A stretch of DNA of 64,000 nucleotides from Owenia fusiformis (GCA_903813345.2 CAIIXF020000003.1:10064218-10128217); one strand, 5' to 3'. Counted from the stretch's first letter, positions 13,101-24,165 are shown. Notes: generated from the letters alone by a model not told the origin. Numbers and translations are program-made.

Positions 13101-16100
13101 CAGTTTGATTTGAGGAAGAATTCTGCCTAATGTATTTGTATTTACTGATGATACCACTGACTCCCTTCTTTTTAGATTGAACGGAATTTTCCATTCCAGG
13201 ATCATGAATGGAACTTTCAACACCAGAACGTTCCCCTTGGTAGTTAACTTTTCTAGATTCTTGCAACTGTTTAGATAAATTATAAGGACTAGATGGAGCA
13301 ATGTTTCGGACAATTTTATATTTAGAAATCGGGGATTCCTTACCAGTAGACATGGATCCTGAGTTCTCATTAGGTGACCTAGTTTCAATAGGCAACGCCA
13401 CATTTCTTTTATCTATGGAAACTGTAGGATGCTCAATTGTATCGAGATCAAATCCAGATATCTTATTTGATTGTTGTGTTTTCTTTTCTATCACATCCAA
13501 GGTTTTTTTAGGGCTAACTGGACTGTCCTTCCTAACAAGTTTATATTTTGATGTTTGCTGAAGACCTGATTTAATACTTGTATTTGATGATGCTCTTGGA
13601 TTGGTAATATTACCACCAGGTGGGACATTCACCTGCTTGCTCTTAAAAGTGTGATCTTCAGAATCTGGATGTTTTATTTCATTGACTCTCTCATAGGTCT
13701 GTTCATCTGTCCTATTCTGTTGATGATCATTCATTTGGAATCCTTCCGTGTCAGTTTTCTGTTTCGTGGCATCGGTGCTTTTTCCCTTTCTCCAAGTGTA
13801 TTTGTTTTTTGAGGACAGAGATGGTTTGTGATTCCGCTGTTGAACATATGATTTTTCATGTCCCTGAGATCCTTTTTTGGTAAGTATTGCACTCCCTGAA
13901 AAGGGCAACATTTGTTCAGAATCTATTTCATGTGATCCTGAACTAAAACTTTTAGAACTCTTTGCATTACTGAATTTCAGTATATTACTTGCTTTTGTTG
14001 CGTTTCCTAATTTGGATGACTTTGGCAAATTATCTGTTTTTGGTATATCTTCAGATACAGTTGGTTTCATCCATTTGGCTCTACCATCTATTGCATAAGG
14101 TTTTACTGGCTTCGCAAGGTTCCCTGATTGAGGCACAGTTTTACATAAACCCATGGTTGGCTTACCGGATTTAGTTTTATGAGATGAAACATCCTGTTTA
14201 GCTTTAAGTCTGTGTTCTGCAACATCCTTTACTCCAATTATGTGAGGATGTGGCTCTTGAGATCCAGTCATTGGAATATTAACTACTGGCTTAGTCATAT
14301 GTCCTTTTTCTGCTACAATCTTTGATTCATTTTTGGACCTGTGTGACACATCTAAATTTGCCTGTTTTTCTTTACTAATTATAGGTACTGAATTTTTCTG
14401 ACATTGTTTCGTCCAAGTCTTATTTGTGGAGAAATTCCTTGACCACTGACTAGATTTTTCGTGATATACTCCCGAGTCCATTTTTTGAGCATTGAAAGTC
14501 TTTGAGGCATAATATGGCATTGACACATTTCTTGGATTTGATGCATTATGGGGCCTTGGTGCATTGTATTGCTTTGATGCATTGTGGGGCCTTGGTGCAT
14601 TGTATTGCTTTGACGCATTATGGGACCTTGGTGCACTGTTAGACTGTGAACCTGTTGTTTTGTAGTTGTTGATAAGATCTGAAAATGTAACAAATTCATT
14701 TAATAGTCTAGCATTTAATTGTATCTCACTACCTAATTGAAATGTTATCATGTTGATTTTTTTCAAATCGATACAGCAATTTCCATAGGACAGCATCTGA
14801 GCACATAAGGTTGATACAATGACTTCTAGTCAGTCTGTCCACAGATACAGACATGGAGTAAGTGTGAACAAATGTGTGATATATACACATATTTTATATA
14901 AAATGCGTGACATAAACGGCAATCGCGTGTAAAGACCGAACGGAATGCGTTCGCTTTTTTTTCGCCGTTCGGTATTTTACCGTGTTGGCATTTCACAAAT
15001 AACGATTTTTAAAAATATCAACAAAATGCGTGATTTGCGTGATATTTGATCATACACACTAAATTGATGCGTGATTTCTATTTTTCCAGCAAATGCGTGA
15101 CAATCATGCCTAATGCGTGAGGGTTGACAGGGCAGCTTCAAGTACCATTATATGAACTTTGACAAGTTTGAAATTTCAATCTGTGAAAAATATAAATAGG
15201 AATTAACCTAATCTACACATGCTATCTATTGCAAGACATAAGCCTGCCACAACCGTCGCAATGCCTGCCCTGACCGTGACAATGTAATATACTGTAGTAC
15301 TGCAAGGCCTGGCATGACCGTGACAATGTTATATAGTTCTGCAAGGCCTGGCATGGCAAGTTCAGGTATGAGAGTGGTAATGTAGAAATTTACGATTTGG
15401 ACTGCTATAACCGTGACAATGTGTATTGCAAAGCCTGGCATGACCGTGGCAATGTAATATAGTACTGCAAGGCCTGGCATGGCCGTGACAATGTAATATA
15501 GTATTGCAAGACTTGGTATGACCGCCATGGCAATGTGATATAGTATTCCAAGTTCGGGTATGAAAATGGTAATGTAGAAATTTATGATTGCTATAAGTGA
15601 CCGTGACAATGTGTATTTGAAAACCTGGCATGACCGTGACAATGTATTATGGGATCGCAAAGCCTGGTATGACCGTGACAATGTAATATAGTATTGCAAG
15701 GCCAGGTATGAGGGTGGCTTACTTCGGTCCAAAGCCTTCTCTATATTCCGGCTTTGAGGAGGAAGATTGAGCTGCCTTAGTATTATAAATATTGTAAATC
15801 GTTGTGTCACACGCACAGTAAATATGGCATAATAATATGAAATATACCTTTATGTATAGATTTGACGAACATCAGCTCACATCCCCGTCTGAATCTATTG
15901 TTATATTTGATTTCAAAACTGCGAGAATAATTTCAAATTTTATTCACGTCCAGAACCGGAAGCCATTTTTAGCTACAGCGAGAAAATTTCACCATGTGTC
16001 AAAGTCCGAAATGAAATTTTGAAATATCTAAATCCAGACAAGCAACGCTTTATCCTAAATATGATTAATATTCTTAAAAATATTTATAAAATTTATTAAA

Positions 16101-17109
16101 AATGAGTTCTAGGTGCGTGTAGGTGCGTGTAGCACCTTTTCTAGAGTACATACGAAATCAATGAAGTTTCGTCTAGCTGTAAGCTAGAGACTCGAGTAAA
16201 GGGTGGCAATGTAGAAATTTAGGCTTAGTCCTACTATGACCGTTATAATGTATTGCAATGACTAGTAAATATGTATGACATTAATGCCATGAATATCCTT
16301 AACAATTTTAAGTGATAGTCATTACAATTAAACAGTTTAATACTATGATCATGTGTTTAGGCTTAACTACCTTAATCATGTCAAAATCAAAATTACAATT
16401 ACCATACATTAACATTCACATTCGCTTATAAACCACAATAAAGGCTACGGTTGCGCCAGGCTTTCACGATAACACTTCCAGGGTCATGACAGGCCTTGCA
16501 ATACAATACAGCATTGTCACGGTTATACCAGCCTGTCACGGTTATACCAGGCTTTCACGATAACATTACCACGGTCATGGCAGGATCCTTGCGCTACTTA
16601 AAAACACTGAATAACATGGTGACGGTTACGCCAGGCGTTAGTCTTGCAACAGATAGGGTCTCCTAATCTAAGCACAGGGCCAAGATTTGTAAAAAAATCA
16701 AGTCTGGGTCCCCAAGGGAGGATTGTCTCCCAGGGTTCCAACTTGATATCCATTCGACTTTGATCAATCAAAACATTGAATATGTTGTTAACTAACATCA
16801 TAAGTGACTATAAATCCATGATATTGATCCAAAAGATTTGAACCTACAGCTTGATCACTTCTTGTGTGTTTTGAATTTTGGGGTTAGGAAATAAGACCAG
16901 AACTTCCAATTCAAATTCTGGAGTGAAAAAATGGAGACTGATTTTTTTTCTCTCCGAAATAAGTTGCAATTCAGACTGTTTATACACTATATTCTTTGGT
17001 AAAATGGCGATTTGTTGAATCTTAGTGTATTTAATTATAACGTGTCAACAAACCTATACTCACTTCTGTAGAATTTAATCTCTTCTTCGAGTTTTTTCGA
17101 CTCGTTCAT
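3928..17109 (-). CDS. ZC3H3: ZC3H3-like CCCH zinc-finger protein, nine exons, 3' end missing
   Basis: Orthologue of ZC3H3 (SMICL), a nuclear protein linked in other animals to the polyadenylation machinery and to mRNA export. Exons by splice signal and phase: 17064-17109, 12699-14678, 11913-12015, 10904-11008, 6941-7008, 6142-6249, 5404-5515, 4615-4770, 3928-4123. All junction phases fit and the total is 958 codons. Exon 1 plus the start of exon 2 gives MNESKKLEEEIKFYRNLINN, matching the short N-terminal helix ending LIDDYK in vertebrate ZC3H3. A long basic disordered region follows with repeated SKYKxVR motifs. The C-terminus carries CCCH fingers: C-x8-C-x5-C-x3-H (FYNRFGRCNRGEKCPF), CTRFLRGTCQVDNCPFSH, CAYFLRGVCTKDSCPYLH, and the first half of a fourth (CQDFIKGYC). 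That fourth finger is cut at a phase-0 donor. Its other half, the fifth finger and the tail were not found between 1 and 3927, so they lie off the window or are diverged. Confidence 0.88.
4615..4770 (-). CDS. ZC3H3: ZC3H3 exon 8, first CCCH zinc finger
   Basis: Acceptor TTTTTTCAG at 4771 and following; donor ACAAG|GTTTGT at 4615/4614. It encodes RVLHKSIATVSKFKQ, then the most conserved block of the protein, FYNRFGRCNRGEKCPFVHD, and ends in CT(R). The split Arg codon (AG|G) is completed by exon 9. This block is nearly invariant in animal ZC3H3 and is the main basis for the gene assignment. Confidence 0.9.
5250..5312. repeat. short hairpin in a ZC3H3 intron
   Basis: Perfect 12-bp arms GTTCTCACCAGG (5250-5261) and CCTGGTGAGAAC (5301-5312), with partly matching inner arms (TTTTTAGAC / GTCTAAAA). 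It looks like a tiny foldback or MITE remnant. Confidence 0.55.
5788..5945 (+). repeat. dispersed repeat, truncated copy of the element at 59829-59995
   Basis: Starts CAGGGTTTCACTAGAATTTC and runs parallel to the intact 167-bp element in the POMGNT2 3'UTR (shared AAAACAACAGG and GAAAAGTCCCTAAAAA). The right terminus is not recognisable. It is inserted in a ZC3H3 intron. Confidence 0.6.
7009..8442. other. ZC3H3 intron sequence with diverged dispersed repeats
   Basis: No exon is seen. Segments near 7620-7720 and 7960-8050 resemble each other and the repeat family at 18.5-20.2 kb (ACATTTTAGACATCAT, TTGTCCATCTG). Just upstream of this interval, 6620-6720 resembles the inside of the small element at 30921-31110 (AACTGCATGATTTTGAAAGA). 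Confidence 0.4.
8443..9440. mobile_element. non-autonomous element with ACTGGTC-rich inverted ends
   Basis: Termini CATAAGAGCC (8443) and GGCCGACGCTTATG (to 9440) are imperfect inverted repeats. The subterminal regions carry repeated ACTGGTC/GACCAGT motifs in both orientations (8462-8580 and 9350-9420). ACTGGTCCGTATCA is shared with the 154-bp hAT-type element at 45060. The interior encodes nothing recognisable. The target duplication is unclear. Confidence 0.5.
9780..10480 (+). repeat. 135-bp tandem repeat, about five copies
   Basis: CCTTCTACCAAAA recurs at 9846, 9981, 10116 and 10251, exactly 135 bp apart, and again at 10379 (128 bp). Each unit also holds AAAATGGCGGCCATTTTTCA and CATACCAAATATGAACAAAA. 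The array lies in a ZC3H3 intron. Small reading frames across it are not conserved between copies. Confidence 0.85.
11101..11255. mobile_element. small inverted-repeat element
   Basis: AACTGCCGGCTGATGG (from about 11120) is matched by inverted CCATCAGCCGTCAGCAGGCAG (to about 11250), and flanking AGGTAGCATTAGT pairs with GGTAGCACTAC. MITE-like, in a ZC3H3 intron. Confidence 0.5.
11388..11464. mobile_element. 77-bp mariner-like MITE, TA target site
   Basis: TA dinucleotides flank CAAAGGGTGTCTATAAAATC and the inverted GACTTTATGGACACCCTG. It shares termini and inside sequence with the copy at 12064-12139, so the two are members of one family 0.6 kb apart. Confidence 0.65.
11563..11743. repeat. 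181-bp near-perfect palindrome
   Basis: The arms contain GAAGTGCAATACAGGATTCT (left) and its complement ending ATCCTGTATTGCACTTC (right). The central arms GGAACAAGACGAA / TTCGTCTCGTTCC are joined by a short loop. The open frames here are simply products of the palindrome. Confidence 0.7.
11752..11846. repeat. 95-bp hairpin next to the palindrome
   Basis: TCTGTATTGCTACTGAGATT pairs with AATCTCAGTGGCAATACAGA, with inner arms CTCCGT / ACGGAG. It abuts the palindrome at 11563-11743 and shares the word CTGTATTGC. Confidence 0.65.
12064..12139. mobile_element. 76-bp mariner-like MITE, TA target site
   Basis: TA|CAGGGTGTCAATAAAGTC ... GACTTTTATAGACACCCTG|TA. It is essentially two inverted ends with a 30-40-bp middle, and sister to 11388-11464. 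Confidence 0.65.
12699..14678 (-). CDS. ZC3H3: ZC3H3 exon 2, large disordered-region exon
   Basis: A 1,980-bp exon. The reading frame stays open upstream to an ATG at 14796, but that stretch is intron: a TTTTCAG acceptor sits at 14679-14681, and splicing there restores the conserved LINNYK helix in frame with exon 1. The donor is GAAG|GTGAGA at 12699/12698. The product is Ser/Lys/Asn-rich and low in hydrophobics. Near its start are short imperfect repeats of NAPRPHNASKQY. Three spaced motifs (SKYKLVRK-, SKYKIVRN-, SKYKYIRQ-like) recur through it, as KYKxVK-type motifs do in vertebrate ZC3H3. The rest is poorly conserved, as is usual for this part of the family. Confidence 0.85.
15226..15720 (+). 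repeat. minisatellite of GGCATGACCGTGACAATG-type units
   Basis: Degenerate units of about 35-50 bp built round GCCTGGCATGACCGTGACAA with a TGTAATATAGTA linker, roughly ten or more copies. It lies in ZC3H3 intron 1. The 196-residue frame on the minus strand is a by-product of the repeat. Confidence 0.75.
16200..16640. repeat. diverged, partly inverted copies of the 15.2-kb minisatellite
   Basis: Words such as ACCAGGCTTTCACGATAACA and GTCACGGTTATACCAG recur several times around 16450-16640. They match the 15226-15720 unit in the opposite orientation. Confidence 0.55.
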
Positions 17110-18261
17110 TCTCGAAAAAATAAATATTTCATTATAACGTAATCCGGTAGACTGTAAATAGTGTCACGTGTCACAATCACTTTCGCTTTCATTTGCTTGG
17201 AATTATACGATTCGATTGTTTTATTTGTTTGACAATTTAACTTTAATTTAAATAGCTCTGTCAGACCGTTGTGACAATTTTTACGAAGCGCTTTTCGCAG
17301 GAGTTCTAATTAACTTGCGCAAGTGTGTGATTTCGTGCAGTGCTTTCAGTCTTTCAAAGCCTTTTTGAACAAATTACCGGGAATAAATACAAACATGAAA
17401 CGGCCCGGGTGAAACTTTAAATCACGGGCCTTCTCTTGTAAGCCCATGGTTAAATTATGCCGCGGGTCGGGTGACATGTAAACTCAGATTGTTTAAGGAT
17501 TTAAGCCCAGGGCCGGGCCTTGGACTCCGTGAATTGCGACAGCCAAACATTTGTCTCTGATTTCAGTTCGCACGCTCCAAGGTGTGCATGAGATGCGCAA
17601 TATCGAATGCTAAGTTTCGAAAAAACGTCTTTGTGGAATGAATCAGCCAAAATGGATTGTGTTGTCATGGTCGTGGGCTTAAATTATTTTCACACATTGC
17701 AAAATGTTTTCTGGGATATCACCAACTAGAGTTGAAAGCCCATATCACCATAAAATATACGAAATCACTAAAAGAACACCGTTTTCAATGAATTTTTTGC
17801 AAGGGTCGAATTCTATCGTTTCTGTCTATAGAGGCAAGTTGTCAGCTTATTGACAGCCACTGATTCAACAGATGACGAGGTAGTTTGTTGGTTATATAAT
17901 GCACGGTTCATACTAAAATAATGCACGGTCGACCACGGTGCGGTCGGGTTACACACCATGTTTTATGTAAGTTACGCTCTTCGAGATGCAATGGATGTTA
18001 AGATATTGTTTTATTGAGTATAGTCAATTTGCAAATTAAATTAATAATCTCTTGTTTTGAGTGAAAGTTCTCTAATTTATAAAATAATGTCGATCGATCC
18101 CATTTTATCGTACTTCGTCCATGGCTTTTTTGTCATGCGACGTCAAAAAGTGAATATACCGACGCGTCTACATCCCTCACCGTGTACTATATAATATGTT
18201 ATATACTGAGCAGATTCAAATAAAGTAGCCAATTAAAGAATAGCACAGGTACCTATCATAT
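17110..18261. promoter_or_regulatory. ZC3H3 upstream region
   Basis: Upstream of the ZC3H3 start codon (minus strand). It contains a CACGTG E-box at 17165-17170 and a more GC-rich patch near 17390-17560 with ACGGCCCGGG and GCCCAGGGCCGGGCC. No coding exon is seen. The promoter call rests on position and composition only. Confidence 0.35.
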
Positions 18262-18377
18262 ATGATTACAAATGATAGATCGTATAGTTGGTGGAAGTCT
18301 AAGGGAATCTCACTTGATGTCTCTGACCAGGAGTCTCTGATACGGGCCAACAATGAAGAGGGGCATTTAGGCTACGT
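18262..18377 (+). CDS. candidate first coding exon, unrecognised
   Basis: An ATG-started frame of 38 codons (contains SYSWWKSKGISLDVSDQ and SLIRANNEEGHLGY) runs into a good donor (TACGT|GTAAGT). It lies downstream of a TATA-rich patch near 18187. Codon choice and composition look like protein, but I found no following exon on the plus strand before 24 kb and do not recognise the product. It could be an orphan exon or chance. Confidence 0.28.
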
Positions 18378-18479
18378 GTAAGTAGCTTTAAAAAATATTT
18401 TTAGCTATGCAGATGGAAGGACTGTTTATCAGTTGGTTGATGTAAATCTTACGTGTAATTTATCTTTGAATATCATCAA

Positions 18480-20240
18480 TCAATATTATTAACCAAAATA
18501 TTAAGATAAGATATCAAACTTATAATTTTATTAAAAAAATGAGAACAAACTAAAAAAGTAAAATAGAACCGTGGGTACTGGGCTAACATGGTGTTGCTCA
18601 AAAGTGAATGATGGCTAAAATGATAGAAAATAAAAAAGCGGATATAATCTTTTGACGATGTTTTGTAACAAAATATTTCATACAACTACTCTTTACAGTG
18701 ATTTTTACAATAAAGGACACCTGAAATTATTTGTAAAGCTAGGAATTGGGCCAAAATTGAATTTCGCGAGACAAAAATGGCGACCATTTTGGAAATAGGC
18801 GAGCTTTCGAACCAGGAGTCTTAGGGAAGTTTTTTGTATTGATGTTGAACAAAACTAACTTAAAACTGGAATCCTGAAAAAAAAAAAAAACTGATCTAAT
18901 TTTTTGCCGATTTTTTGTAACAAAATTATTTAATACAACTACTCTTTACAGTGACATGGCTTTTTACAATGCAGGACATCTGAAACTATTTGTAAAGCTA
19001 GCTAATGGACCAAAAGTGACTTTCGCGAGACAAGAATGACGACCATTTTGAAAATAGTCGAGCTTTTGAACAAGGAGGCATAGGGGAGTTTGTTGTATTG
19101 ATGTTGGTCAAAAATAACCGTGAAACGGGAATCCTTTCAACAGATGTTTTAAGGCAAATGGTCCAAAAGTGGATTTCGCTAGACAGATGGACAAATCAAT
19201 GTTAACTAAAATGGCTGAAAATAAAAAAATGAATATACATTTTTGCTGATTGTTTTGTAACAAAATTATTTAATACAACTACTCTTTACATTGACATGGA
19301 ATTTTACAATGCAGGACACCTGAAATTATTTGTAAAGCTAGGAAATGGCTCAAACGTGAATTTCGCGAGATAAAAATGGCGGCCATTTTGAAAATAGGCG
19401 AGCTTTTGAACCAGGAGTCATAGTTTTTTGTAGTGATGTTGAACAAAACTAACTTAAAACTGGAATCCTGAAAAAAAAACTGATCTAATTTTTGGCCGAT
19501 TTTTGTGACAAAATTATTTAATACAACTACTACTTACAGTGACATGGCTTTTTACAATGCAGGACATCTGAAACTATTTGTAAAGCTAGCTAATGGACCA
19601 AAAGTGACTTTCGCGAGACAAGAATGGCGACCAAATTGAAAATAGTCGAGCTTTTGAACCAGGAGGCATAGGGGAGTTTTTTGTATTGATATTGGTAAAA
19701 AATAACCGTAAAACGGGAATCCTTTTTTTCAATAGATTTTTTAAGGCAAATGGTCCAAAAGTGGATTTCGCGAGACAGATGGACAAATCAATGTTAACTA
19801 AAATGGCTGAAAATAAAAAATGAACATAAATTTTTGCTGATTTTTTTGTAACAAAATTATTTAATACAACTACTCTTTACATTGACATGGAATTTTACAA
19901 TGAAGGACACCTGAAATTATTTGTAAAGCTAGGAAATGGCTCAAACGTGAATTTCGCGAGATAAAAATGGCGGCCATTTTGAAAATAGGCGAGCTTCTGA
20001 ACTAGGAGTCATAGGGGAGTTTTCTGTAATGATGTTGAACAGAAATAACTCAAAACAGAAATCCTATCGACAGAGGTTTCAAAACGTGCCACTTTTGTTG
20101 ATGGAAAAGTGGATTTCGCGAGTCAGATCAAACCAATGTTAACTAAAATGGCTGAGAATAAAAAGAAATTGATATAATGTTTTGCTGCTTTTTGTGACAA
20201 AATTATTTCATACAACTACTCTTTACATTGACCTGTACTA
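18480..20240 (+). repeat. higher-order tandem repeat, about 591-bp dimer unit
   Basis: TACAACTACTCTTTAC recurs at about 18681, 18933, 19273, 19524, 19864 and 20210. Spacing alternates near 252 and 340 bp, so the basic unit exists in two subtypes forming a dimer of about 591 bp, roughly three times. Each copy also has GGCGACCATTTTGAAAATAG and TTTCGCGAGACA. No coding sense. Confidence 0.8.
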
Positions 20241-20615
20241 CATGTACTAGTATAGCTTTTTATAATTTGCATATACGAGTATATTATACATATTTAGATA
20301 AGAATCATCGTATTAGTTATAATTGCATACATGGGCTTTAACTCTAATTGAAAGCCCATGCTTCATATGAAGTCAAATATAATGCCTGAATGCATGTCGT
20401 ATATTATCATTTTGTCATTTAACAATTTTTATGACCGTTTTAAAGGTTTGGGTGACGCAAAAAATGTGTCTGGAGCATATCTGAATTGTTAGCACATTCT
20501 AACTCCACGGAGCAGCTCCACAAGACGTTTCAGATGAATACAGCCCAAATTGATGCGCTTTAATAACCTTAAGCGAGACAAAATTTGCTCTTAATTTAGT
20601 ATATTATTCCTTTGC

Positions 20616-20830
20616 AGGCACACCTGAATTCTATACAACAGAATGCCATCTACCTTTTGTGACATAACTTTGTTAATACAAACGATTTTTTGCGTGTACT
20701 TCCAAGGACAGGAAGTCCATATTCAAATAAACGCAAAATTAAATACTTGTTATTGATGAAATCATTATAAAATTATGTTACAAAAGGAGGGGGTCATTTT
20801 GGTGTAAAATCCAGGCGTGCCTGCACAGGA
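20616..20830. mobile_element. 215-bp inverted-repeat element
   Basis: TGCAGGCACACCTGAATTCT at the left is matched by the inverted right end (reads TGCAGGCACGCCTGGATTTT on the other strand). The inner arms CTACCTTTTGTGACATAA pair with TTATGTTACAAAAGG. Probably a MITE. Confidence 0.6.
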
Positions 20831-21432
20831 ATATGCGATAATCTTGTAACGCTCATAGAGAGAGGCGTGGTCCCTAAGTAAACAATCTTTACTTAAATGA
20901 GAACCCAGGTGAAATGAATAAAAACACTTACTTAGCTAATTATATTATATTTACGTTAACTCAGCTGACCATATGGTACCTTATACTTAAATCATGTTTT
21001 TCTGAGTTGCAATCACGCAATATACAATATACATCATGTATTTTCTATCAAAATGCTCAGGTGCGTGTAAATGCATTTTCTATTAATCAAATTCAATTGA
21101 CCACACTTTAATTATAATATCCTGTGTTGCGATCATGCAATGTATATATCATGTGCAGCACTAGTATTGTTTTTCATTAGAATCCATTTAAATGCTCCAG
21201 TCATATTTTTGTAAAGTGCTGCTGAATCCTTCATAAACAAATACTATTCTTAATACTAATAAAATAGAATTTATAGCACCTGGCAAGTCAAATAGTTTAT
21301 AATATTATACCACGGTCATATTCCTAACTCTCTGAGTGGTCCATGTCCTACACGTGACTGAAAAAATAACAAGCGTTATTATATCACTATCTAGCTAGCG
21401 ACAGTATGATTGGTCAAATCCGGGTCACATGT

Positions 21433-21508
21433 CGTGGGATATCTGGCGATATTCAATGGCAATGCTAATCAGATAAGACAACCGTGAGATATCTAGCGAT
21501 ATCCCACG
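21433..21508. repeat. 76-bp hairpin
   Basis: CGTGGGATATCTGGCGATAT pairs imperfectly with ATCTAGCGATATCCCACG. A foldback just upstream of the small frames at 21575. Confidence 0.55.
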
Positions 21509-21574
21509 CTCCCGGGAATTTTCAAAGAATTTGTTTTCGTTCAGTGTAAATAATTTAGTTCAGTGTAAGTCAAA

Positions 21575-21965
21575 ATGGCAGACGAAGGCCAAACTGCCCT
21601 AATTCACGTCACCATACTAGTCATTAGTCAATGGGCAAAAGGGCAAACGCCTGACTTTTTATCTCGAGTTATGGATTTATGTGGCCTCACTGGCCTATCT
21701 GAGGTTCTAAAGCTATGTCTAAGCTACATCTTGACAAAAAACTCAATAGGGGCCAAACATCTACTTTTTGAAATAATTGGTCAATTGTGACACTACCCCC
21801 TCTCGCTGCCGACACAAATTGAAATTCACAAAAATCAAGGCAAAATTAATGCGCCACTTGACTCGAAATTTTCCTTCAGATAACCCAAATAGACGCATTT
21901 TCAGAAGAAATGGCATGTTGTCATTGCAAAAAGATGACAACTGTGCCTACATACTAGCTTACTGA
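21575..21965 (+). other. two adjacent short reading frames, unrecognised
   Basis: A 71-residue hydrophobic helical frame (21575-21790, starts MADEGQTALIHVTILVISQ) overlaps, in another frame, a 62-residue basic one (21777-21965, ends KDDNCAYILAY). Their order looks like one broken frame of an old mobile element, but I recognise no family. They follow a hairpin at 21433. Low confidence that either is translated. Confidence 0.2.
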
Positions 21966-22153
21966 CTCGTCATGATCACAATTGTGTTGGGACTACATTT
22001 ATTTTTGAATACTACTTTTTTCAGCGGAAGTGACGTATTAGGGCATTTTGGCCGAACCGAGTAGATTTCCGACTCAGTAGATTCGTAAAAATATCTGAAG
22101 ACTTAATGACTTAAGTAATATTAGGGATGTTTAGCTAGACAGTGATATAATAA

Positions 22154-22293
22154 AACAAATATTTCACTCTATTTTCGGTGAATACCTGTAGCACTTTCAC
22201 AAGGTGATATTCCACTTGCCCTTCGGGCTTCGTGGAATATCACTTGTGAAAGATGTATGTAGGTATTCACCTCAATAGAGTGAAATATTTGTT
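22154..22293. mobile_element. 140-bp foldback MITE, with a half copy at 22455-22535
   Basis: AACAAATATTTCACTCTATT pairs with GAGTGAAATATTTGTT. The inner arms GATATTCCACTTGCCC pair with GGGCTTCGTGGAATATC around a tiny loop. A single diverged left arm (AAAACAAATATTTAATTCTA...ATATTCCACTAGCCC) lies at 22455-22535. Confidence 0.65.
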
Positions 22294-22539
22294 CAATATT
22301 CAACGGAAGTCACTTAACTTCCGTTAAATATCAAATGATATTCACCAGTAGCAACTTTTGTAATTTCAGTTGTTTATATCCTCGGGAATACATGATTATG
22401 ATTAATTAGACGTCAATACTTTTTATTCCATCAATGCGAGCGAGTAATACAACAGTGAATAATAAAACAAATATTTAATTCTATTGACTTGAGGTGAATA
22501 CCTGTGCATCTTTCTCAAGATGATATTCCACTAGCCCAA

Positions 22540-23779
22540 ATATCTAACATATTGTAAAAAACATATATCAATATTATGTATATTTGTAATCACCCATTCT
22601 GTTTTTAAGTCTATTTCAAAGTTTGCAAAAAGTTGTAAAAACATTCAAATATTGGATCAGAAAGCCTAAATCCAAAATGCCAAAAAATAAAATTCATAAT
22701 ATTGATAGTTACCTTGTTCTTAATACTGTAGAAAATGCAAAGTGAATATTCCTCTGTTTGATCAAAAAAATCATCCAGCATGTTGGATTTTCTTACCAAA
22801 ATGCTTCTTTTCATGAAAAACTAGCCACTATCGACTACCTATTATTGAGTATTCGCGAAATCGCAATCTCTTCATGATCACAAATTTGAGAGAAAAACTT
22901 TCTTAAAACTAGATACTAAATTTTTGCATTTTCGCATATTTCTGAATGTAAAGACAAACTGTAATGAACAGAATTATGATGAAACCTCTTTCCAAATTTT
23001 AGATATATTTTTTATTCTCCCCTAACCCCATTATTTAAATTCGAAGTATATAACGTTCTTAGCTGGTAATTGCTAGATAATTTCGTGGACCGAAATCATT
23101 TTGAAATTATACCAAGTCAAGCATTTATCTATTTTCTTATCACTCAATCACTCATTGGTATTTTTGTACATCTTGAAATAAGAATCCTACAGACAAAAAC
23201 AAGCTGAACTTTATTCAACTCAATTAGACGTTCATTTTATTTCAATGGGTTAGTAAGCATTTGCCTTGATTTTTTGTTTTATTTAAAATAATAGATCATT
23301 CTTAAACTTAGCATTTTGCGCAAATGACCCCCCCATGCCGACTTGCGTGTTATTAAAGTATACTGATACTTTTTTTGTCATACAATTACTATATTTAGCC
23401 TCTATACTGACAGCCAACAATCTCTAGCGTAGTCAGGTTGAGGCGGACGTCACTTTTTACCATACTTGAGAAATATTCCTCTAACAGTAGATGCCAACAA
23501 TTTTCATTCAATTGTACATAATCTAAGGTTCATCTTTGTGTTGTTTTATTCCCATCATCAAACTATGTTCTTGTTTTAATGGTGTTCTACCCTTTAGGTT
23601 TAAATTTCTCACTGAGTTAAATGGCCGCCAATTTGGATATTTTTTGCCTCATCGCTTTTTTCTTCCTGACCACGTCACTAACAATTATAAATATGATTTC
23701 AATATCATATTTTAAAATGAAAAGAAAAAATAATAGAAGTAGAGCATTTTCACTTCACAAAAATGAATGATTGACAATA
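22540..23779. other. intergenic, nothing recognised
   Basis: AT-rich sequence without convincing exons, repeats or RNA genes. Short frames have no coding character. Confidence 0.4.
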
Positions 23780-24165
23780 ACTAGTCATAATGCTTAGGTC
23801 CCATTTTCCCCGATTATTCGACAGGCGCCCTACCGATTCGGTATTTTGTTTAAAATTAAAGGTCAAATCTCATATTTGAGGTCAGATGTGAACTCCTGAG
23901 AAAGTGTACATGATTTACAAAAAAAGTTTGGTCAATTAGAAGCAAGTTGAAATCAGTTTTGAACAAAATACTGCAATCGGTCGGGCGCCGGCCCATGAAT
24001 CGGAGCAAATGTGACCTAGGCATAAGCTCCGGGCGCCGGCCTATTAGTTACTATTATTAGTTATTTTAAAATTCTCCCGGAGCCTGTATGACGTCTAAAA
24101 ATCGGCCAACTGTTGCCTTAGATCGACTGGCGCCCGTTCGATTAATCCGAGCTTATGTGAGCAAT
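23780..24165. mobile_element. inverted-repeat element with GGCGCC-bearing ends
   Basis: CGATTATTCGACAGGCGCC near 23811 is matched by GGCGCCCGTTCGATTAATCC near 24130. The interior (AGGTCAGATGTGAACTCCTG, TTTGGTCAATTAGAAGCA) resembles part of 34480-34570. It lies immediately upstream of the GPCR gene. Confidence 0.5.

Noticed and set aside
14679-14796. N-terminal extension of the large ZC3H3 frame (MLSYGNCCIDLKKIN...)
   Set aside because: A TTTTCAG acceptor at 14679-14681 and the phase match to exon 1 show it is intron; the conserved helix starts at the acceptor.
15226-15816. 196-residue minus-strand frame
   Set aside because: It covers the GGCATGACCGTGACAATG minisatellite; repetitive composition and no splice or homology support.
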